A program made the position numbers and the translations under genes. 64,000 nt of DNA from Roseovarius mucosus (lineage in GTDB: Bacteria > Pseudomonadota > Alphaproteobacteria > Rhodobacterales > Rhodobacteraceae): NCBI RefSeq assembly GCF_002080415.1, contig NZ_CP020474.1:186001-250000 (forward strand), read 5' to 3'. Below, piece after piece: positions 36,590 through 46,989 of this stretch. The first letter of the stretch is position 1; each line of letters begins with the position of its first letter. The notes below the pieces were generated by a model. It did no database searches, was not told the origin of the DNA, and was given only the letters and a program-made list of their open reading frames with translations.

Positions 36590-38673
36590 CAGTTGGCTCC
36601 CCCGAAGATCGTCATCCACGTCACCAGAACCGCGATCCCGATCACCATGGCAAAGGCATAGGTAAAGATGTAGCCGGATTGCGCCCGACCGGCGAGGCGG
36701 GTGAACCATGGGATGATCCCCATTGCCACGCCATTGATCGACCCGTCGATCACATCGCCATCGCCGCGCTTCCACAACAGATGGCCAAGCGCCTTAGAGG
36801 GCCGCACGAAGAGAAAATCAAAGATCTCGTCGAAATACCACTTGTTGAGCAGAAAGAGGTAGAGCGGGCGATTTGTCTCGGCGACACGGCGTGGCATCGC
36901 CGGATCCCAGATATAGAACCAAACTGCCATCAGGAACCCGGTCAGCATCGCAACAAAGGGGCTGACCTTGACCCATTTCGGGGCATGGTGCGCGTCATCC
37001 ATCACGGTATTGTCGGGATGCATGAAGATGGCCCCCTGAGGTGCCTCACCCTGACCTATGGCCGGGGCATGCGCCTCTGCCGTTTCTTCCGCGTGATCCG
37101 CAGCACCCTCTGTGCCATGCCCCTCAGACGCCTCAGCATGATGCGCCGGGATGCCAAAGAACTTGTTCACACTCTCATGGCTGCCAAAGAAACTGTTAAA
37201 CCAGATCATCCCGGCAAAGACCGCGCCAAGCGCCAGCACCCCTAGGGGCACCAGCATGACCATCGGGCTTTCATGGGCGTGCTCATGTGTGTGCTTGTCG
37301 CCCCGCGCCTCGCCAAAGAACGTCAGGAACATCAGACGCCAGCTATAGAATGACGTGAACAGCGCCGCGATCACCAGCATCCAGAACGCATATCCGCCGT
37401 CCGTGCCCGCCCACGCGCTCTCGATCACCGCATCCTTGCTGAGGAACCCGGCGAAGCCGATATGTGTCAGGGGAATACCCACGCCGGTAATGGCCAGCGT
37501 GCCGATCATCATCGCCCAGAACGTATAGGGCAACTTCTTGCGCAGACCGCCATAGTTGCGCATGTCCTGTTCGTGATGCATCCCGTGGATCACGGACCCC
37601 GCGCCAAGGAACAGCATCGCCTTGAAGAACGCATGCGTGAAAAGGTGGAACATCGCCACCGAATAGACGCCCAGACCAGCCGCCACAAACATATAGCCAA
37701 GCTGAGAGCAGGTCGAATATGCGATCACGCGCTTGATGTCATTCTGCACCAGACCCACGGTTGCCGCGAAAAACGCGGTGGTGGCCCCAAGGAAGACGAC
37801 AAAGGTCATCGCTTCCGGCGCGTATTCCATCAACGGCGACATGCGGCACACAAGGAACACGCCCGCCGTCACCATTGTCGCCGCGTGAATAAGGGCCGAC
37901 ACCGGGGTCGGGCCTTCCATCGCGTCCGGCAACCAGGTGTGCAGGAACAGCTGCGCCGATTTACCCATTGCGCCGATGAACAGCAACACGGCAATCAGAT
38001 TGGCCGCATTCCACTCTGTCCACAGGAACGTCAATTGCGTCTCTGCCAGCATGGGCGCTGCGGCAAAGATATCATCGAACTTGATCGAGTCCGTCAGAAA
38101 GTAAATCGCCATGATCCCAAGGGCAAAGCCGAAATCACCTACCCGGTTGACCACAAACGCCTTGATCGCCGCGGCATTGGCGCTCGGCTTGCGAAAGTAA
38201 AAGCCGATGAGCAGGTAAGAGGCAACGCCCACACCCTCCCAGCCAAAGAACATCTGAAGCAGGTTGTCCGACGTGACCAGCATCAGCATCGCGAATGTAA
38301 AGAACGACAGATACGCAAAAAAGCGGGGCCGATAGCTCTCGTTCTCGCGGAAATTCTCGTCATGCGCCATGTAGCCCATGGAATACAGATGCACGAGCGC
38401 CGAGACGGTGGTGATCACGATCAACATGATCGCGGTCAGCCGGTCCATCCGAATGGCCCAAGCCGTATCCAGCGTGCCCGATTGCACCCAATCAAGCAGA
38501 TGCACCTGATGCATGACCCCGTCATGCCCCAGAAACACGATCCAGCTCAGGATACAGGACAGAAACAGCAGGCCCGTCGTCAGCCATTGTGCGCCCTTGT
38601 CACCCAGGATGCGCCAGCCAAAACCCGCAAGGAGCGCGCCCACGAGAGGCGCGAAGAGGAGAATGGTTTCCAT
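36589..38673 (-). CDS. nuoL: NADH-quinone oxidoreductase subunit L
   Basis: Largest antiporter-like subunit, 694 residues, with the long lateral helix at its C-terminus. [19 protein letters not shown] contains the essential Glu, [20 protein letters not shown] the channel lysine region and [14 protein letters not shown] the third conserved patch. A His/Glu/Ala-rich loop (about 515-575, with [13 protein letters not shown]) is longer than in E. coli. It starts 4 bases after nuoK ends. Confidence 0.97.
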   Translation of the reverse strand: METILLFAPLVGALLAGFGWRILGDKGAQWLTTGLLFLSCILSWIVFLGHDGVMHQVHLLDWVQSGTLDTAWAIRMDRLTAIMLIVITTVSALVHLYSMGYMAHDENFRENESYRPRFFAYLSFFTFAMLMLVTSDNLLQMFFGWEGVGVASYLLIGFYFRKPSANAAAIKAFVVNRVGDFGFALGIMAIYFLTDSIKFDDIFAAAPMLAETQLTFLWTEWNAANLIAVLLFIGAMGKSAQLFLHTWLPDAMEGPTPVSALIHAATMVTAGVFLVCRMSPLMEYAPEAMTFVVFLGATTAFFAATVGLVQNDIKRVIAYSTCSQLGYMFVAAGLGVYSVAMFHLFTHAFFKAMLFLGAGSVIHGMHHEQDMRNYGGLRKKLPYTFWAMMIGTLAITGVGIPLTHIGFAGFLSKDAVIESAWAGTDGGYAFWMLVIAALFTSFYSWRLMFLTFFGEARGDKHTHEHAHESPMVMLVPLGVLALGAVFAGMIWFNSFFGSHESVNKFFGIPAHHAEASEGHGTEGAADHAEETAEAHAPAIGQGEAPQGAIFMHPDNTVMDDAHHAPKWVKVSPFVAMLTGFLMAVWFYIWDPAMPRRVAETNRPLYLFLLNKWYFDEIFDFLFVRPSKALGHLLWKRGDGDVIDGSINGVAMGIIPWFTRLAGRAQSGYIFTYAFAMVIGIAVLVTWMTIFGGAN

Positions 38674-38677
38674 GGCT

Positions 38678-38983
38678 TCAGCCTTTCATCACATTGGCAT
38701 CTTCGACAGCAATCGTGCCGCGATTGCGGAAGAAACAAACGAGGATCGCAAGGCCAATCGCGGCCTCTGCGGCGGCAACGGTCAACACGAAAAGCGTGAA
38801 CACCTGCCCCACCATATCGCCCAGATGCGACGAAAACGCCACAAGGTTGATATTCACCGAAAGCAGCATAAGTTCGATAGACATCAACAGGATGATGACA
38901 TTCTTGCGGTTCAGGAAAAGGCCAAAGATACCGATGACGAACAGCGCTGCCGCCACCGTCAGATAATGTTCAAGTCCGATCAT
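38678..38983 (-). CDS. nuoK: NADH-quinone oxidoreductase subunit K
   Basis: 101-residue, three-helix membrane subunit. [20 protein letters not shown] holds the conserved membrane Glu of helix 2 and [13 protein letters not shown] the second Glu. The sequence is close to the E. coli and Paracoccus proteins in length and pattern. It follows a 44-codon gene by 4 bases. Confidence 0.97.
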   Translation of the reverse strand: MIGLEHYLTVAAALFVIGIFGLFLNRKNVIILLMSIELMLLSVNINLVAFSSHLGDMVGQVFTLFVLTVAAAEAAIGLAILVCFFRNRGTIAVEDANVMKG

Positions 38984-38987
38984 CGTT

Positions 38988-39122
38988 TCACCCTCTGACC
39001 CTCAATCTTCTTCTTTTCATGATGCGCAGGATGAAAAATCCCAGCACCATCTTTACACTCCAGATCGCGGCCAACCCCGCCAGCCCGAGGGCTGACACCG
39101 CATGATGCAGCAGATCCGCCAT
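38988..39122 (-). CDS. 44-residue membrane peptide between nuoJ and nuoK
   Basis: I translated this short frame by hand: [20 protein letters not shown], then a hydrophobic stretch around [12 protein letters not shown] and a strongly basic tail ([12 protein letters not shown]). One or two membrane spans, with the positive tail predicted to stay in the cytoplasm. The ATG shares one base with the nuoJ stop (TAATG), GGGGCAGGGG precedes it, and the stop is 4 bases before nuoK. It fills the whole gap, so it is very probably translated. Confidence 0.6.
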   Translation of the reverse strand: MADLLHHAVSALGLAGLAAIWSVKMVLGFFILRIMKRRRLRVRG

Positions 39123-39730
39123 TACAGCCCCTGCCCCGGTTTCACATCCCGCAGTTCCATGGCTTTGGCCGGATCACGGTACATCTGCGCCAGCACATCC
39201 TGCCGTTTGACATCCGTGCGATGCCGCAGCGTAAGCACAATCGCCCCGATCATCGCCACCAACAGGATCAGACCCGAAAGCTGGAACAGGATGAAATAGG
39301 TATCATAGAGCAAGAGGCCCAAAGCGGCGGTATTCTCAACCCCTTCGGGTGTCACCGCGCGGCGCGCCGCCTCGGCCCCATCCGCCATTTCCCAATTGCC
39401 GAACGCCAGCCCGAATTGCATGAGCAGGATCACCCCGATCAGCAGTGCCAAGGGCATGTATTTCGCCATTTCCGCCTTCAACTCGGCGAAATCGACGTCA
39501 AGCATCATCACCACGAACAAGAACAGCACCGCGACCGCGCCCACATAGACGATAATGAGCAGCATCGCCACGAACTCTGCCCCCAAAAGCACGAAAAGCC
39601 CCGCAGCGCTGATGAACGACAGGATCAGCCAGAGCACCGAATGCACCGGGTTGCGGCTGATCACGGTCATCAACCCGCCGGTCAGCAGCGACACCGCAAA
39701 GAGATAAAAGGCCATGGCCGCAAACGTCAT
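39122..39730 (-). CDS. nuoJ: NADH-quinone oxidoreductase subunit J
   Basis: 202-residue membrane subunit with five helices. It has [20 protein letters not shown], the conserved helix-3 stretch [22 protein letters not shown] with its pi-bulge region, and a polar C-terminal tail. The start overlaps the CMD-family gene stop as ATGA. Confidence 0.96.
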   Translation of the reverse strand: MTFAAMAFYLFAVSLLTGGLMTVISRNPVHSVLWLILSFISAAGLFVLLGAEFVAMLLIIVYVGAVAVLFLFVVMMLDVDFAELKAEMAKYMPLALLIGVILLMQFGLAFGNWEMADGAEAARRAVTPEGVENTAALGLLLYDTYFILFQLSGLILLVAMIGAIVLTLRHRTDVKRQDVLAQMYRDPAKAMELRDVKPGQGL

Positions 39731-40140
39731 TTGTCTTTTCCTTCTTTATCGCCCTGGTCCATGACCTCGCGGGCGAAATCCATGGCGCGCGTCATCGAGG
39801 GGATGCCGGCGAACATCGCCATCTGCGCAATGGTCTCGGCAATCTCGTCACGGGTTGCCCCGGCCTCCAGCGCATGGCGCACGGTCATGCGGATTTGCGT
39901 GTCACTCTGCGCCCCCAGCATCGTCAGCCCGGCAAGGGTCAAGAGCAGGCGCGTCTTGGCATCCAGCCCCTCCTTGTTCAACCCCTTGCCAAAGCTCATT
40001 TCCATGAAATCCTTGGGCATGGTTGGCCACAGCGTTTCGAACCCTTTGGGCGAAAAGGATTCAAGCGCCGGATTGAGCGCCTTGGCCATTTCCTGAGCCT
40101 GACGCATCATCATCTCGAAGGGGTTGCTGGGATCGCTCAT
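39727..40140 (-). CDS. Carboxymuconolactone decarboxylase-family protein within nuo operon
   Basis: 137 residues. The C-terminal part ([20 protein letters not shown], then [20 protein letters not shown] and [14 protein letters not shown]) is the CMD/AhpD helical fold. The CxxC pair that gives AhpD its peroxidase activity is missing and there is no cysteine at all, so a redox role is unlikely. The ATG at 40140 overlaps the nuoI stop (ATGA) and its own stop overlaps nuoJ (ATGA), so it is translationally locked into the operon. It could be an assembly or stability factor, but this is inferred from position only. Confidence 0.85.
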   Translation of the reverse strand: MSDPSNPFEMMMRQAQEMAKALNPALESFSPKGFETLWPTMPKDFMEMSFGKGLNKEGLDAKTRLLLTLAGLTMLGAQSDTQIRMTVRHALEAGATRDEIAETIAQMAMFAGIPSMTRAMDFAREVMDQGDKEGKDK

Positions 40141-40631
40141 CGGTAGGGTGCATCCATCTCTAGGTTGCGGGCAATCTCGGCCTCCCAACGGTCGCCGTTC
40201 GCCAAGAGCCGCGCCTTGTCATAGAACAACTCTTCGCGGGTCTCGGTGGCAAACTCGAAATTCGGCCCTTCGACGATAGCATCAACCGGGCAGGCCTCTT
40301 GGCAGAAGCCGCAATAGATGCATTTCGTCATGTCGATGTCATAGCGCGTGGTCCGGCGGCTGCCGTCGTCGCGCGGCTCTGCATCAATGGTGATGGCCTG
40401 TGCGGGGCAAATGGCCTCGCACAGCTTGCACGCGATACAGCGCTCTTCCCCATTGGGATAGCGGCGCAACGCATGCTCTCCGCGAAAGCGCGGCGACAGC
40501 GGCCCCTTTTCATGCGGATAGTTGAGCGTGGCCTTGGGCGCGAAAAAGTATTTCAGCCCCAGCTTGAACCCTTTGAAGAAGTCGGAGAGCAGGAAATACC
40601 CCGCCGCACGGCCGTAATCTATCTTGGTCAT
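40137..40631 (-). CDS. nuoI: NADH-quinone oxidoreductase subunit I
   Basis: 164-residue peripheral subunit carrying two [4Fe-4S] clusters (N6a, N6b). The two CxxCxxCxxxCP motifs are [16 protein letters not shown] and [33 protein letters not shown] leads into the first. It starts 3 bases after nuoH. Confidence 0.98.
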   Translation of the reverse strand: MTKIDYGRAAGYFLLSDFFKGFKLGLKYFFAPKATLNYPHEKGPLSPRFRGEHALRRYPNGEERCIACKLCEAICPAQAITIDAEPRDDGSRRTTRYDIDMTKCIYCGFCQEACPVDAIVEGPNFEFATETREELFYDKARLLANGDRWEAEIARNLEMDAPYR

Positions 40632-40634
40632 GGA

Positions 40635-41672
40635 TCAGCCTCCAATCGCCCAGCGGGCCCAAAAGCCGCCCAGCACTTCGAATTTCGCAAGAAACGCCAC
40701 GATCACCACCCAGCCCAAGGACATGGGCAGGAACACTTTCCAACCGATCCGCATAAGCTGATCGTAGCGGTAGCGCGGCGTGATCGCCTTGACCATGGCG
40801 AAGAGGAAGAAGAAAAACGCCATCTTGCCAATCATCCACAGCACGCCATCCGGCAGGCCCGGAATGGGCGACAGCCAGCCGCCGAAAAACAGCAGGCTCA
40901 TCAATGCGCACATCAGGAAAATCGCGATATATTCCCCCGCCATGAACAAAAGGAACGGCGTCGAGGAATATTCCACCTGATAGCCAGCCACCAACTCGGA
41001 TTCCGCCTCAGGCAGGTCGAACGGCGGGCGGTTGGTCTCGGCTAATGCGCTGATAAAGAACAGGAACACCATCGGCAAATGCGGCAGCCAATACCAGCCA
41101 AAGAACCCATAGGCCGTATCCTGCGCACCCACGATGGCACTGAAGTTAAGCGATCCGGTCGAAATAATCACACCAATGATGATCAAGCCCAGCGACACCT
41201 CATAGGAAATCATCTGCGCAGCAGAGCGCAAAGAGCCGAGGAATGGGTATTTGGAGTTTGACGCCCAGCCCCCCATGATCACGCCATAAACCTCAAGCGA
41301 GGACACCGCGAAAACAAAGAGCACCGCCACGTTGATATCCGACAGCACCCAGCCTTCATTCATCGGAATAACGGCCCAAGCCAGCACCGCCAGAACGAAA
41401 CTCGTCATCGGGGCCAGCATGAACACGGCCTTGTCGGCCCCCGCCGGAACCACGACCTCTTTGACCACGTATTTCAGCGCATCCGCCACCGTCTGCAACA
41501 GGCCCCAGGTGCCCACGACGTTCGGACCCCGGCGCATCTGCACGGCGGCCCAGATCTTGCGGTCGCCATAGACAAGGAACAAGAGCGAGACCATGACAAA
41601 GCCCACCACCGCAAGGCATTGTGCCAGGATGATCACGAAGGTTCCCAGCGGGGTTGTAAAGAATTCAGCCAT
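40635..41672 (-). CDS. nuoH: NADH-quinone oxidoreductase subunit H
   Basis: 345-residue membrane subunit that forms part of the quinone site. Motifs: [14 protein letters not shown] and [20 protein letters not shown], the conserved acidic loop. The ATG at 41672 ([10 protein letters not shown]) was chosen by family alignment. The preceding lipoprotein gene ends 7 bases upstream. Confidence 0.97.
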   Translation of the reverse strand: MAEFFTTPLGTFVIILAQCLAVVGFVMVSLLFLVYGDRKIWAAVQMRRGPNVVGTWGLLQTVADALKYVVKEVVVPAGADKAVFMLAPMTSFVLAVLAWAVIPMNEGWVLSDINVAVLFVFAVSSLEVYGVIMGGWASNSKYPFLGSLRSAAQMISYEVSLGLIIIGVIISTGSLNFSAIVGAQDTAYGFFGWYWLPHLPMVFLFFISALAETNRPPFDLPEAESELVAGYQVEYSSTPFLLFMAGEYIAIFLMCALMSLLFFGGWLSPIPGLPDGVLWMIGKMAFFFFLFAMVKAITPRYRYDQLMRIGWKVFLPMSLGWVVIVAFLAKFEVLGGFWARWAIGG

Positions 41673-41679
41673 CAGGTCC

Positions 41680-42069
41680 TCACACCATCGGTATTCCGTT
41701 TTCCGCACAATTGGCGGCGACGACTTCGGCGTCGATTGTCAGTAGTCCTCGGGGCAGCGCCGCCGAGATCGTATAAACCGCATCGCCCTGCCAGATGCCA
41801 GCCTCTTCCGAGACGCTTGTGCGCAGGTGGCGCGCAAAGCCGTAACCCCGGATCAGCGCATATTGCGCAGCGGCGCATTCGGCATAGCGTTCAACGTCGA
41901 GGGCATCGCGCGCACCACGCATGGACACGTGGAAATTCACCAAATCCCCATCCAAGAGCCGCGTCTCGATCCCCTGATAGTCAGGTGCAAAGGGCACAGG
42001 GGATGCACTCTCTGCGCAGCCCGCCAGCCCAAGCGCCACAGGCGATATGAGGGCCATGACCATCCTCAC
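41680..42069 (-). CDS. Small lipoprotein between nuoG and nuoH
   Basis: About 129 residues. A hydrophobic leader ends in ALGLAGC, a lipobox, so it is predicted to be a lipoprotein facing the periplasm. The mature part has a pair of cysteines (AECAAAQ and VAANCAENG). The start is uncertain: GTG at 42069 overlaps the nuoG stop (GTGA), and ATGs at 42063 and 42057 are alternatives, the last with a better spaced GTGAGG. Function unknown. Confidence 0.7.
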   Translation of the reverse strand: MRMVMALISPVALGLAGCAESASPVPFAPDYQGIETRLLDGDLVNFHVSMRGARDALDVERYAECAAAQYALIRGYGFARHLRTSVSEEAGIWQGDAVYTISAALPRGLLTIDAEVVAANCAENGIPMV

Positions 42070-44054
42070 TCTGCCGCCATCGGTTGCGTGCCACGCGCCT
42101 TGGCATTGGCACTCAATTCCGCCATCAGCTCGCTCGCGCGGGCAATCGGGTTGGTTAGGTAGAAATCCGCAATCGCCAACCGGAAATCAGCCTTGCCAAG
42201 CGCGGATGTTTCCAGCGGTTGCCAGTCATTCGCGGGCACCTGATCCACCTTCTTGAGATGCGGCACCGCCTTGACCAGCGCCTGACGCAACTGCGCGATG
42301 CTGTCATAGGGCAGAACCGCGCCCAATTCGCCACTCAGCGCCCGAAGAATGGCCCAGTTTTCCTTGGCGTCACCGGGGGCAAAACCGGCGCGCAACGCCA
42401 ATTGCGGGCGACCTTCGGTATTGACGAACAGCCCCTGCTCCTCGGTATAGGCAGCGCCCGGCAGGATCACATCGGCGCGATGCGCGCCGCGATCACCATG
42501 GCTGCCCTGATAGATCACCAACGGCCCCGCCGCGATATCAACCTCATCCGCCCCAAGGTTATAGATCACATCGGCGCCGTCGATTGCGGCCTCTAGCCCA
42601 CCCTCGGTCACAGCGCCCACATCCATCGCACCAACACGCCCGGCCGCAGTATGCAGCACGAGCATCCGGCCAGACAGCGCCATCGCCGCAGCCAGCACCG
42701 CCGCGCCATCGTCCTCGCGCAGTGCGCCCATGCCGACGATGACAATCGTATCCTCAGGCACGCTCAGCCCGCCAAGCGCGGCACGATCCGTGCCCGCATG
42801 GGTGTAGTCATAGGTAAGATCAACCTTGGGGCCAACCAGCGTGATATTGGCCCCCTTGATCCACGCCTTGCGCAAACGCGCATTCAGCACCGGCGCTTCA
42901 ACCCGAGGATCGGTGCCAATCAGCACCACATTCTTGGCCGTATCAAGATCCTCGATACGGACATTCCCAACATAGCCGCTGCGATTGCCTGCGGGCAGAC
43001 GGGCACTGTCAGTGCGGCATTCCACATGGCCACCCTGCCCCTCGATCAACGCCTTGAGCGCAAAGGCCGCCTCGACCGGCACAAGATCGCCCACCAAACC
43101 GGCCAGTTTCTTGGCCCCCTTGATGGCACCTGCCACCTTGGCCAAGGCCTCGGGCCATGTGGCCACCCGCAGCTTGCCATTCTCCCGGATATAGGGCCGG
43201 TCCAGGCGCTGACGCCGCAACCCGTCCCAGACAAACCGTGTCTTGTCGGAAATCCATTCCTCGTTCACGCCGTCATGATTGCGCGGCAGGATGCGCATCA
43301 CCTCGCGCCCCTTGCAATCAACGCGGATATTGCTGCCAAGCGCGTCCATCACGTCGATGGTCTCGGTCTTGGTCAATTCCCACGGGCGCGCGGTAAAGGC
43401 ATAAGGCTTGCTTACAAGCGCCCCCACCGGACACAGGTCGATGATATTGCCCTGCAAATTGCTATTGAGCGTTTGACCCAGATAGCTGGTGATCTCGGCA
43501 TCTTCACCGCGCCCGGTCTGGCCCATCTGCATGATGCCGGCCACCTCAGAGGTGAAGCGCACACAGCGCGTGCAAGAGATGCAGCGCGTCATATGGGTCT
43601 CGACCAGCGGGCCAAGATCAAGATCCTCGCTCGCCCGCTTGGGTTCGCGGTAGCGGCTGAAATCAACGCCATAGGCCATGGCCTGATCCTGCAAGTCGCA
43701 CTCGCCGCCCTGATCGCAGATCGGGCAATCCAGCGGGTGGTTGATAAGCAGAAACTCCATCACCCCCTCGCGGGCCTTCTTGACCATGGGGCTGTTGGTC
43801 TTGACCACCGGCGGCGTGCCATCCGGGCCGGGCCGCAGATCCTTGACCTGCATGGCACAGCTTGCGGCCGGTTTCGGCGGCCCGCCCACGACCTCGACCA
43901 GACACATCCGGCAATTCCCAGCAATCGACAGACGCTCGTGATAGCAAAAACGCGGCACTTCGACCCCGGCCTGTTCACAAGCCTGAATGAGGGTCATTGC
44001 GCCCTCGACCTCGATCTCTTGATCGTCGATGATGATCTTGCGTAGGTCAGCCAT
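42066..44054 (-). CDS. nuoG: NADH-quinone oxidoreductase subunit G
   Basis: Peripheral-arm subunit, 662 residues, much shorter than E. coli NuoG (908) and typical of alphaproteobacteria and mitochondria. The N-terminal ferredoxin has [19 protein letters not shown]. His-Cys3 ligands follow around [19 protein letters not shown], then a [4Fe-4S] motif [11 protein letters not shown] and DLCPVGAL. The C-terminal molybdopterin-oxidoreductase-like region is degenerate. It lies 6 bases after the DUF5333-like gene. Confidence 0.96.
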   Translation of the reverse strand: MADLRKIIIDDQEIEVEGAMTLIQACEQAGVEVPRFCYHERLSIAGNCRMCLVEVVGGPPKPAASCAMQVKDLRPGPDGTPPVVKTNSPMVKKAREGVMEFLLINHPLDCPICDQGGECDLQDQAMAYGVDFSRYREPKRASEDLDLGPLVETHMTRCISCTRCVRFTSEVAGIMQMGQTGRGEDAEITSYLGQTLNSNLQGNIIDLCPVGALVSKPYAFTARPWELTKTETIDVMDALGSNIRVDCKGREVMRILPRNHDGVNEEWISDKTRFVWDGLRRQRLDRPYIRENGKLRVATWPEALAKVAGAIKGAKKLAGLVGDLVPVEAAFALKALIEGQGGHVECRTDSARLPAGNRSGYVGNVRIEDLDTAKNVVLIGTDPRVEAPVLNARLRKAWIKGANITLVGPKVDLTYDYTHAGTDRAALGGLSVPEDTIVIVGMGALREDDGAAVLAAAMALSGRMLVLHTAAGRVGAMDVGAVTEGGLEAAIDGADVIYNLGADEVDIAAGPLVIYQGSHGDRGAHRADVILPGAAYTEEQGLFVNTEGRPQLALRAGFAPGDAKENWAILRALSGELGAVLPYDSIAQLRQALVKAVPHLKKVDQVPANDWQPLETSALGKADFRLAIADFYLTNPIARASELMAELSANAKARGTQPMAAE

Positions 44055-44060
44055 GGTATC

Positions 44061-44471
44061 TCACTTTGCTTTCAGAAACTTGCCGATCGGGCTCTGTTTC
44101 GCGATTTCTGCTCGGCCAAGGTCGCACAGACTCGGGCCGTCATTGGGCATCGCCCCCATCGACCGGATATAGTCGTCACTGCGCCCGCGTATCTTTCTCT
44201 TCTCGGCTTTGTCCGAGATATAGGCGTCAATCTCGGCCTCGGTGTAACCGCGCGACTGCGCCTCGGCTTTGAGCGCGCGCATATAAGAAATCGCGGTCAT
44301 AACCCGTGGCGAGATGTCAGCACAGCGTTTGCGGATTTCATCGGCGACCGCCATGTAAAACAGGCCCTGATTGATATCGGCCTCTTGCGCCAGCGATCCG
44401 GCACGCACAGCGGCCACGCCGCTCGAAACACCCAGACCAAGGCTTAGGACAAAAGACAGGATCATACGCAT
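44061..44471 (-). CDS. Secreted small protein, probably DUF5333
   Basis: 136 residues with a signal peptide (MRMILSFVLSLGLGVSSGVAAVRAG). The mature helical part has two cysteines (IRKRCADISPRV, GPSLCDLG) and a conserved-looking YMRALKAEAQSRGYTEAEID. I believe it matches DUF5333, a family limited to Rhodobacterales. AAAGGA lies upstream of the ATG. One arm of a long inverted repeat ends immediately before that ribosome site. Confidence 0.7.
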   Translation of the reverse strand: MRMILSFVLSLGLGVSSGVAAVRAGSLAQEADINQGLFYMAVADEIRKRCADISPRVMTAISYMRALKAEAQSRGYTEAEIDAYISDKAEKRKIRGRSDDYIRSMGAMPNDGPSLCDLGRAEIAKQSPIGKFLKAK

Positions 44472-44482
44472 CAGATCATTCC

Positions 44483-44591
44483 TTTCATATCAGTGCAGGC
44501 GCAGGCCATCACGGCACGCCCATCTGCATCGCAGATGGGTCCGATGCCGCCTGCTATGCAATAGCAAGCGTGGCAAACCCCTGATATGAAA
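44483..44591. repeat. 109-base nested inverted-repeat element
   Basis: Outer arms TTTCATATCAG (44483-44493) and CTGATATGAAA (44581-44591) are perfect 11-base inverted repeats. Inside, GCAGGCCATC (44501-44510) pairs with GATG-CC-GCCTGC (44543-44554), CCCATCTGC pairs with GCAGATGGG around a 3-base loop (44519-44539), and TGCTAT pairs with ATAGCA (44552-44566). It fills the gap between two nuo-operon accessory genes. Read as minus-strand RNA, the last arm is followed at once by GGA of the next ribosome site. Confidence 0.75.
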
Positions 44592-44595
44592 CGGT

Positions 44596-44949
44596 TTATG
44601 ACCATATGATACAGCGTCCCCTCACCGATACCGTATCCCCGGAACGCGCATAGACAGGCCCTTCTGCACCCGCAGGAACGCCAATCCATTCAATCTCAGA
44701 CGTGCCGAAATTATCCAGACAATAGCGCGTCGCCTCATAAAGCGCCGCTTGCTGTGCGCCTTCGACCCCACGACCGGCCCGCCGCACAAAGGCGGTGAAA
44801 TTGCGTCGGTCTTCCTTTTCGGCCCGCGCCTTGCCGGGGTAATAGTTGCCGTTGAACAGCACACGCTCTTCGCGCTGGGCACAGCCTGTCAGCAGGACGA
44901 TAGCTAAACAGACGAGCCCCACTCCGCGATATGATGCAAAGGCTCTCAT
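44596..44949 (-). CDS. Small lipoprotein in nuo operon
   Basis: 117 residues. Leader MRAFASYRGVGLVCLAIVLLTGC ends in a clear lipobox, so the mature protein is anchored by a lipid on the Cys at 23. The rest contains VLFNGNYYPGKARAEKEDRR and a C-terminal RYCLDNFGTSEIEWIG. This pattern recurs in small Rhodobacterales lipoproteins, but I cannot name a family. The ATG at 44949 was chosen because the leader begins there. Function unknown. Confidence 0.72.
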   Translation of the reverse strand: MRAFASYRGVGLVCLAIVLLTGCAQREERVLFNGNYYPGKARAEKEDRRNFTAFVRRAGRGVEGAQQAALYEATRYCLDNFGTSEIEWIGVPAGAEGPVYARSGDTVSVRGRCIIWS

Positions 44950-44986
44950 TGCGTTTGAACCCTGCAATACGGCGCAAGACAGACTA

Positions 44987-45439
44987 TCAAAACCATGCTC
45001 TGTCTCCCGCAACATAGGTTTCTTCAAACTCTTCATCCGATTTCAAGAGGTAAATAATGAACTCGATAAACGAGATGATCCGCACAACTCCAAAGGGTAT
45101 CCACAAAAGGAATATCCCAGGGAAAAAACACAGTAGCATGATCACTCCAGCACCGGTCTTCCCAAGATAAAACTTGTGAATGCCCATGAAGCCAAGAAAG
45201 AAAGCCAGAAGCGCTGCTGTTATTCGGCTTTTCTCGCCACTCGATGAAGAGGTGCGCGCACCCAACATGATCGACGTCGCAAACTCACCATTTGGCACGA
45301 AGTCAACTGCTGTTCCCTTGGTCAGCTTCTTTGCGTTGTCGCGAAAGGATGCACCCCGAAACTTATACCTCACGCCATCGGCGCCGCTGATATAGCCTTT
45401 TGCCGTCTTAGGGTTGTAGGCGAGGATCTTGCCTTCCAT
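44987..45439 (-). CDS. Cold-shock-like domain fused to TM2 membrane domain
   Basis: 150 residues. Residues 1-48 (MEGKILAYNPKTAKGYISGA, then GTAVDFVPN) look like a cold-shock/S1-type beta-barrel. Residues about 65-135 are a TM2 domain: two helices with KSRITAALLAFFLGFMGIHK and FYLGKTG before the second. G+C by hand count over 45001-45420 is about 49%, well below its neighbours, suggesting later acquisition. It starts 10 bases after nuoF on the same strand. The ATG at 45439 is where the cold-shock similarity begins. The role in or near complex I is unknown. Confidence 0.75.
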   Translation of the reverse strand: MEGKILAYNPKTAKGYISGADGVRYKFRGASFRDNAKKLTKGTAVDFVPNGEFATSIMLGARTSSSSGEKSRITAALLAFFLGFMGIHKFYLGKTGAGVIMLLCFFPGIFLLWIPFGVVRIISFIEFIIYLLKSDEEFEETYVAGDRAWF

Positions 45440-45449
45440 CACACGTTCC

Positions 45450-46745
45450 TCATTCCGCCGCCACTGCGCTGACGCGACCGGTGCGTTTGGCCTTGATCCG
45501 GTCCTCGATCTCGTCGCGGAAGTTGCGGATAAGGCCCTGAATGGGCCACGCCGCCGCATCGCCAAGCGCGCAGATTGTGTGGCCCTCAACCTGCTTGGTC
45601 ACGTCAAGCAGCATGTCGATTTCCTCGACCTCCGCCTCGCCCCGAACCAGACGATCCATGACCCGCATCATCCAGCCGGTGCCCTCCCGGCAGGGCGTGC
45701 ACTGTCCACAGCTTTCATGCTTGTAGAATTTCGAGAGCCGCCAGATCGCCTTGATCATATCGGTCGATTTATCCATCACGATCACCGCTGCGGTGCCAAG
45801 GCCCGACCGCTGCTCGCGCAGGTAATCAAAATCCATGATCGCCTCGCGCATGAATTCGCCGCGAATACAGGGCACAGACGACCCGCCGGGAATAACCGCC
45901 TTGAGGTTGTCCCAACCGCCGCGAATGCCGCCGCAATGTTTCTCGATCAATTCCTCGAACGTGATCGACATGGCCTCTTCAACCACGCAGGGGTTATTCA
46001 CATGTCCCGAAATCGCAAAAAGCTTGGTGCCCGAATTGTTGGGTCGGCCAAAGCCTGAAAACCACTCTGGCCCGCGCCGCAGGATTGTGGGCACCACCGC
46101 AATCGATTCCACATTGTTCACCGTCGTCGGGCAACCATAAAGACCCGCCCCCGCCGGGAACGGCGGCTTCATCCGGGGCATGCCCTTCTTGCCCTCAAGG
46201 CTTTCAAGCAGGGCCGTTTCCTCGCCACAGATATAGGCGCCCGCGCCATGATGCAGGTAGATGTCGAAATCCCAGCCGGATTTGCAGGCGTTCTTGCCCA
46301 CCAGACCGGCGGCATAAGCCTCGTCAATCGCGGTCTGGAGCGCCTCTTTCTCGCGTATATATTCGCCGCGAATATAGATATAGCAGGCATGCGCATTCAT
46401 CGCGAAGGACGCGATCAAACACCCTTCGATCAGCGTATGGGGATCATGGCGCATGATCTCGCGGTCTTTGCAGGTGCCCGGCTCGGATTCATCCGCATTC
46501 ACCACCAGATAGGATGGCCGCCCGTCGCTTTCCTTGGGCATGAACGACCATTTCAGGCCCGTTGGAAAGCCCGCGCCGCCGCGCCCGCGCAGCCCGCTGG
46601 CCTTCATCTGGTTCACGATCCAGTCACGCCCGTTCTGCAATATCTTGGCCGTGCCATCCCAATGCCCACGCGCCAAGGCCCCCTTGAGGCTGCGATCATG
46701 CATCCCGTAGAGATTGGTAAAGATACGGTCCTGGTCCTTGAGCAT
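45450..46745 (-). CDS. nuoF: NADH-quinone oxidoreductase subunit F
   Basis: NADH- and FMN-binding subunit, 431 residues. It has the NADH site [18 protein letters not shown], the FMN site [13 protein letters not shown] with [18 protein letters not shown], and [15 protein letters not shown] with a later Cys (HTICALGDA) for the N3 [4Fe-4S] cluster. It starts 4 bases after the small two-helix membrane gene ends. Confidence 0.98.
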   Translation of the reverse strand: MLKDQDRIFTNLYGMHDRSLKGALARGHWDGTAKILQNGRDWIVNQMKASGLRGRGGAGFPTGLKWSFMPKESDGRPSYLVVNADESEPGTCKDREIMRHDPHTLIEGCLIASFAMNAHACYIYIRGEYIREKEALQTAIDEAYAAGLVGKNACKSGWDFDIYLHHGAGAYICGEETALLESLEGKKGMPRMKPPFPAGAGLYGCPTTVNNVESIAVVPTILRRGPEWFSGFGRPNNSGTKLFAISGHVNNPCVVEEAMSITFEELIEKHCGGIRGGWDNLKAVIPGGSSVPCIRGEFMREAIMDFDYLREQRSGLGTAAVIVMDKSTDMIKAIWRLSKFYKHESCGQCTPCREGTGWMMRVMDRLVRGEAEVEEIDMLLDVTKQVEGHTICALGDAAAWPIQGLIRNFRDEIEDRIKAKRTGRVSAVAAE

Positions 46746-46749
46746 TCCG

Positions 46750-46989
46750 CTACCCCTGATTATCCCGGCGCAAGCGCCAGATTTGATAAGTCACCACCAA
46801 CGCCCAGATAAAGGCGGCGATGGCGGCCAGATCGAACAGAAAGACGAACCGGATCGGCCATCCCATCTGCGCGCCCAGCCATTGCGCCGCCATCCAGATC
46901 AGCATGGTCGCCGCAATCACCACACCCACGGTGCGGCCCTTGCGTGCCATTTGCCTGTCTCTGTCTTGCCCGCGCATCGCTTGCATCAT
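46750..46989 (-). CDS. Two-helix membrane protein upstream of nuoF (possibly DUF5337)
   Basis: 79 residues: basic N-terminus ([14 protein letters not shown]), two hydrophobic helices (about 21-42 and 48-68), and a basic end ([10 protein letters not shown]). The ATG at 46989 overlaps the preceding stop (ATGA). The stop is 4 bases before nuoF. It fits the small Rhodobacterales family I recall as DUF5337; function unknown. Confidence 0.72.
   Translation of the reverse strand: MMQAMRGQDRDRQMARKGRTVGVVIAATMLIWMAAQWLGAQMGWPIRFVFLFDLAAIAAFIWALVVTYQIWRLRRDNQG

Noticed and set aside
35045..36661. 538-codon open frame on the plus strand opposite nuoM
   Set aside because: Arg/His/Gln-rich antisense shadow of a conserved membrane protein gene; no start context and no similarity.
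44471..44689. 72-codon minus-strand frame across the nested inverted repeat
   Set aside because: It overlaps the lipoprotein gene in another frame and its sequence is explained by the hairpin element and that gene.
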